From Leptolyngbya sp. PLA1 (GTDB lineage: Bacteria; Planctomycetota; Phycisphaerae; Phycisphaerales; UBA1924): a stretch of 64,000 nt of DNA. The notes beneath the pieces are model-generated. The model did not search any database. It was given only the letters and a program-made list of their open reading frames with translations, and was not told the DNA's origin. Positions 63,202-64,000 of this stretch are shown one piece after another; position 1 is the first letter of the stretch, and the number at the start of each line of letters is the position of its first letter. The stretch spans positions 1-64,000 of the forward strand of contig QWIH01000003.1 in assembly GCA_021405315.1 (NCBI GenBank), given 5' to 3'. A program made the position numbers and the translations under genes.

Positions 63202-64000
63202 CTAGGGGGCACGACTGACGGCCCACTCGATGATCCCGCCGGACTTTCCCGGCCTCAGTTGCGCGACCAGACGGAGGGCCTTGCAGGTGACCGGCGCGAA
63301 GCGGACCTCGTTGCGCGCATCCGGAGAAACCCCGTACGCCGAGTTCGCGAGAAGCTCGACGGAGTGCCACACGCCGCCGTCGGCGGTCCACTCCAGCCTC
63401 CAGGACTCGGGCGGAGCGCATTCTCCGCGGCCCGTATCGTCGAACCACTGCACGGCACACACGCTGACGGTCTGAGAGGGCGTGAAGTCATATCGGGCCC
63501 ACTGCTCACTGGCCTTCCGGGGCCACCAGGTCATGCGTGGCGGGGTGTGGTCACCGGACTTTTCCCCCCACACGTCGTCGCAGAGCGCATCGAGCGTGTC
63601 GCCCGCGTAGCAGTGGGACGCGCTGGGCGTGAGCCACGTCTTTCCGGCACGAAGCCCGGCTGACGGCGACTCGGCGATCCACACGGTCATCTCGCCCTCG
63701 CTCCGGTTCGCCCACGTGCAATAAGGAACCAGCCGCAATGTCGCCGGCGTGCCAGCCGCACGCGACTGGTAGAGCCGATCCGTGGGGAAGACGGCTGACT
63801 GACGCTCCGCCGAGGCCGTGAGCACCATCACGCCGCCCAGCAGGTTCGGCTCCCATTTCTCCGAGAACGTGGCATCCGCCGGAAGCACGATGTTCGAAAC
63901 GCCGTCCGGGTTGTCAGCCTGCTCGGCGCAGTAGACGATGGGCCCCCGTTGGATCGCGACCTTCCCCGCGTTCCCGCTCACGGCTGGGTGGGCGACGACA
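63202..64000 (-). CDS. GH127-type beta-L-arabinofuranosidase, C-terminal part
   Basis: Reading from the right window edge leftward, the frame is open to 64000 (VVAHPAV before the first GTG), so the gene is 5'-truncated by the window; about 265 residues are visible. The block NAGKVAIQRGPIVYCAEQADNPDG is the family signature near the end of the catalytic barrel, followed by LRLVPYCTWANRSEGEMTVWI and a C-terminal beta-domain with MTWWPRKASEQWARYDF and CAVQWFDDTGRGECAPPESWRLEW typical of secreted planctomycete and Bacteroidetes members. It releases arabinofuranose from glycans or glycoproteins; the active site lies beyond the window. Confidence 0.9.
   Translation of the reverse strand, partial: VVAHPAVSGNAGKVAIQRGPIVYCAEQADNPDGVSNIVLPADATFSEKWEPNLLGGVMVLTASAERQSAVFPTDRLYQSRAAGTPATLRLVPYCTWANRSEGEMTVWIAESPSAGLRAGKTWLTPSASHCYAGDTLDALCDDVWGEKSGDHTPPRMTWWPRKASEQWARYDFTPSQTVSVCAVQWFDDTGRGECAPPESWRLEWTADGGVWHSVELLANSAYGVSPDARNEVRFAPVTCKALRLVAQLRPGKSGGIIEWAVSRAP

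Overview
The window is a gene-dense stretch of high-GC bacterial chromosome. It looks like a planctomycete of the Phycisphaerae type, inferred from gene content only: two-domain DUF1080 secreted protein, Tat-exported Gfo/Idh oxidoreductase, SUMF1-domain secreted protein, GH29 and GH127 glycosidases, BlaI/M56 pair, SpoIID lipoprotein, STAS/MlaE operon, large membrane proteins with pseudopilin-like tails, and a stand-alone short atpC. No rRNA, tRNA, CRISPR, prophage or insertion sequence was recognised.

Layout. 0-11.5 kb: housekeeping metabolism and repair (partial hisN-like phosphatase, CYTH protein, ligA, folD, tatA, rdgB, PfkB kinase, ALDH7 dehydrogenase, rpiA-like gene, FIST protein, DUF1080 protein). 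11.6-19.3 kb: BlaI repressor with a well-formed promoter/operator and an M56 membrane peptidase, pgi, bifunctional putA, CBS protein. 19.4-22.8 kb: a minus-strand operon of two TerC-family genes and a lipoprotein, led by a yybP-ykoY (Mn2+) riboswitch. 22.8-31.5 kb: rpoD and dnaG, acylphosphatase, HAD phosphatase, two poorly characterised genes, clpX, a VOC protein. 31.6-35.9 kb: orphan atpC, lone FecCD-type permease, lexA with a promoter flanked by direct repeats, dprA. 36-43 kb: SpoIID lipoprotein and a glycan-utilisation block (two Gfo/Idh oxidoreductases, SUMF1 protein, alpha-L-fucosidase). 43-54.5 kb: guaA, a HATPase-STAS-MlaE operon, photolyase, the ligase-associated helicase plus PdeM phosphoesterase, peroxiredoxin, aminotransferase, small membrane proteins. 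54.6-64 kb: glycerate kinase with a duplicated start region, a glycosyltransferase, two related large membrane proteins, a TPR membrane protein and the C-terminal part of a GH127 enzyme that runs off the window.

The most interesting observations are these. (1) The FolD homologue has substitutions at three catalytic positions (K to Q, Q to H, D to E). (2) The RpiA homologue has lost its catalytic-base glutamate and its KGGG glycines. (3) The Mn2+ riboswitch has a mutually exclusive alternative helix. (4) Strand composition switches near 32 kb, from C-rich to G-rich plus strand, at the point where an orphan atpC faces an orphan permease; this is origin-like or a rearrangement junction. (5) A 26-bp tandem duplication duplicates the glycerate kinase start. 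(6) A promoter upstream of lexA is bracketed by an 11-bp repeat 52 bp apart. All domain calls were made by reading sequence; no database search was run.
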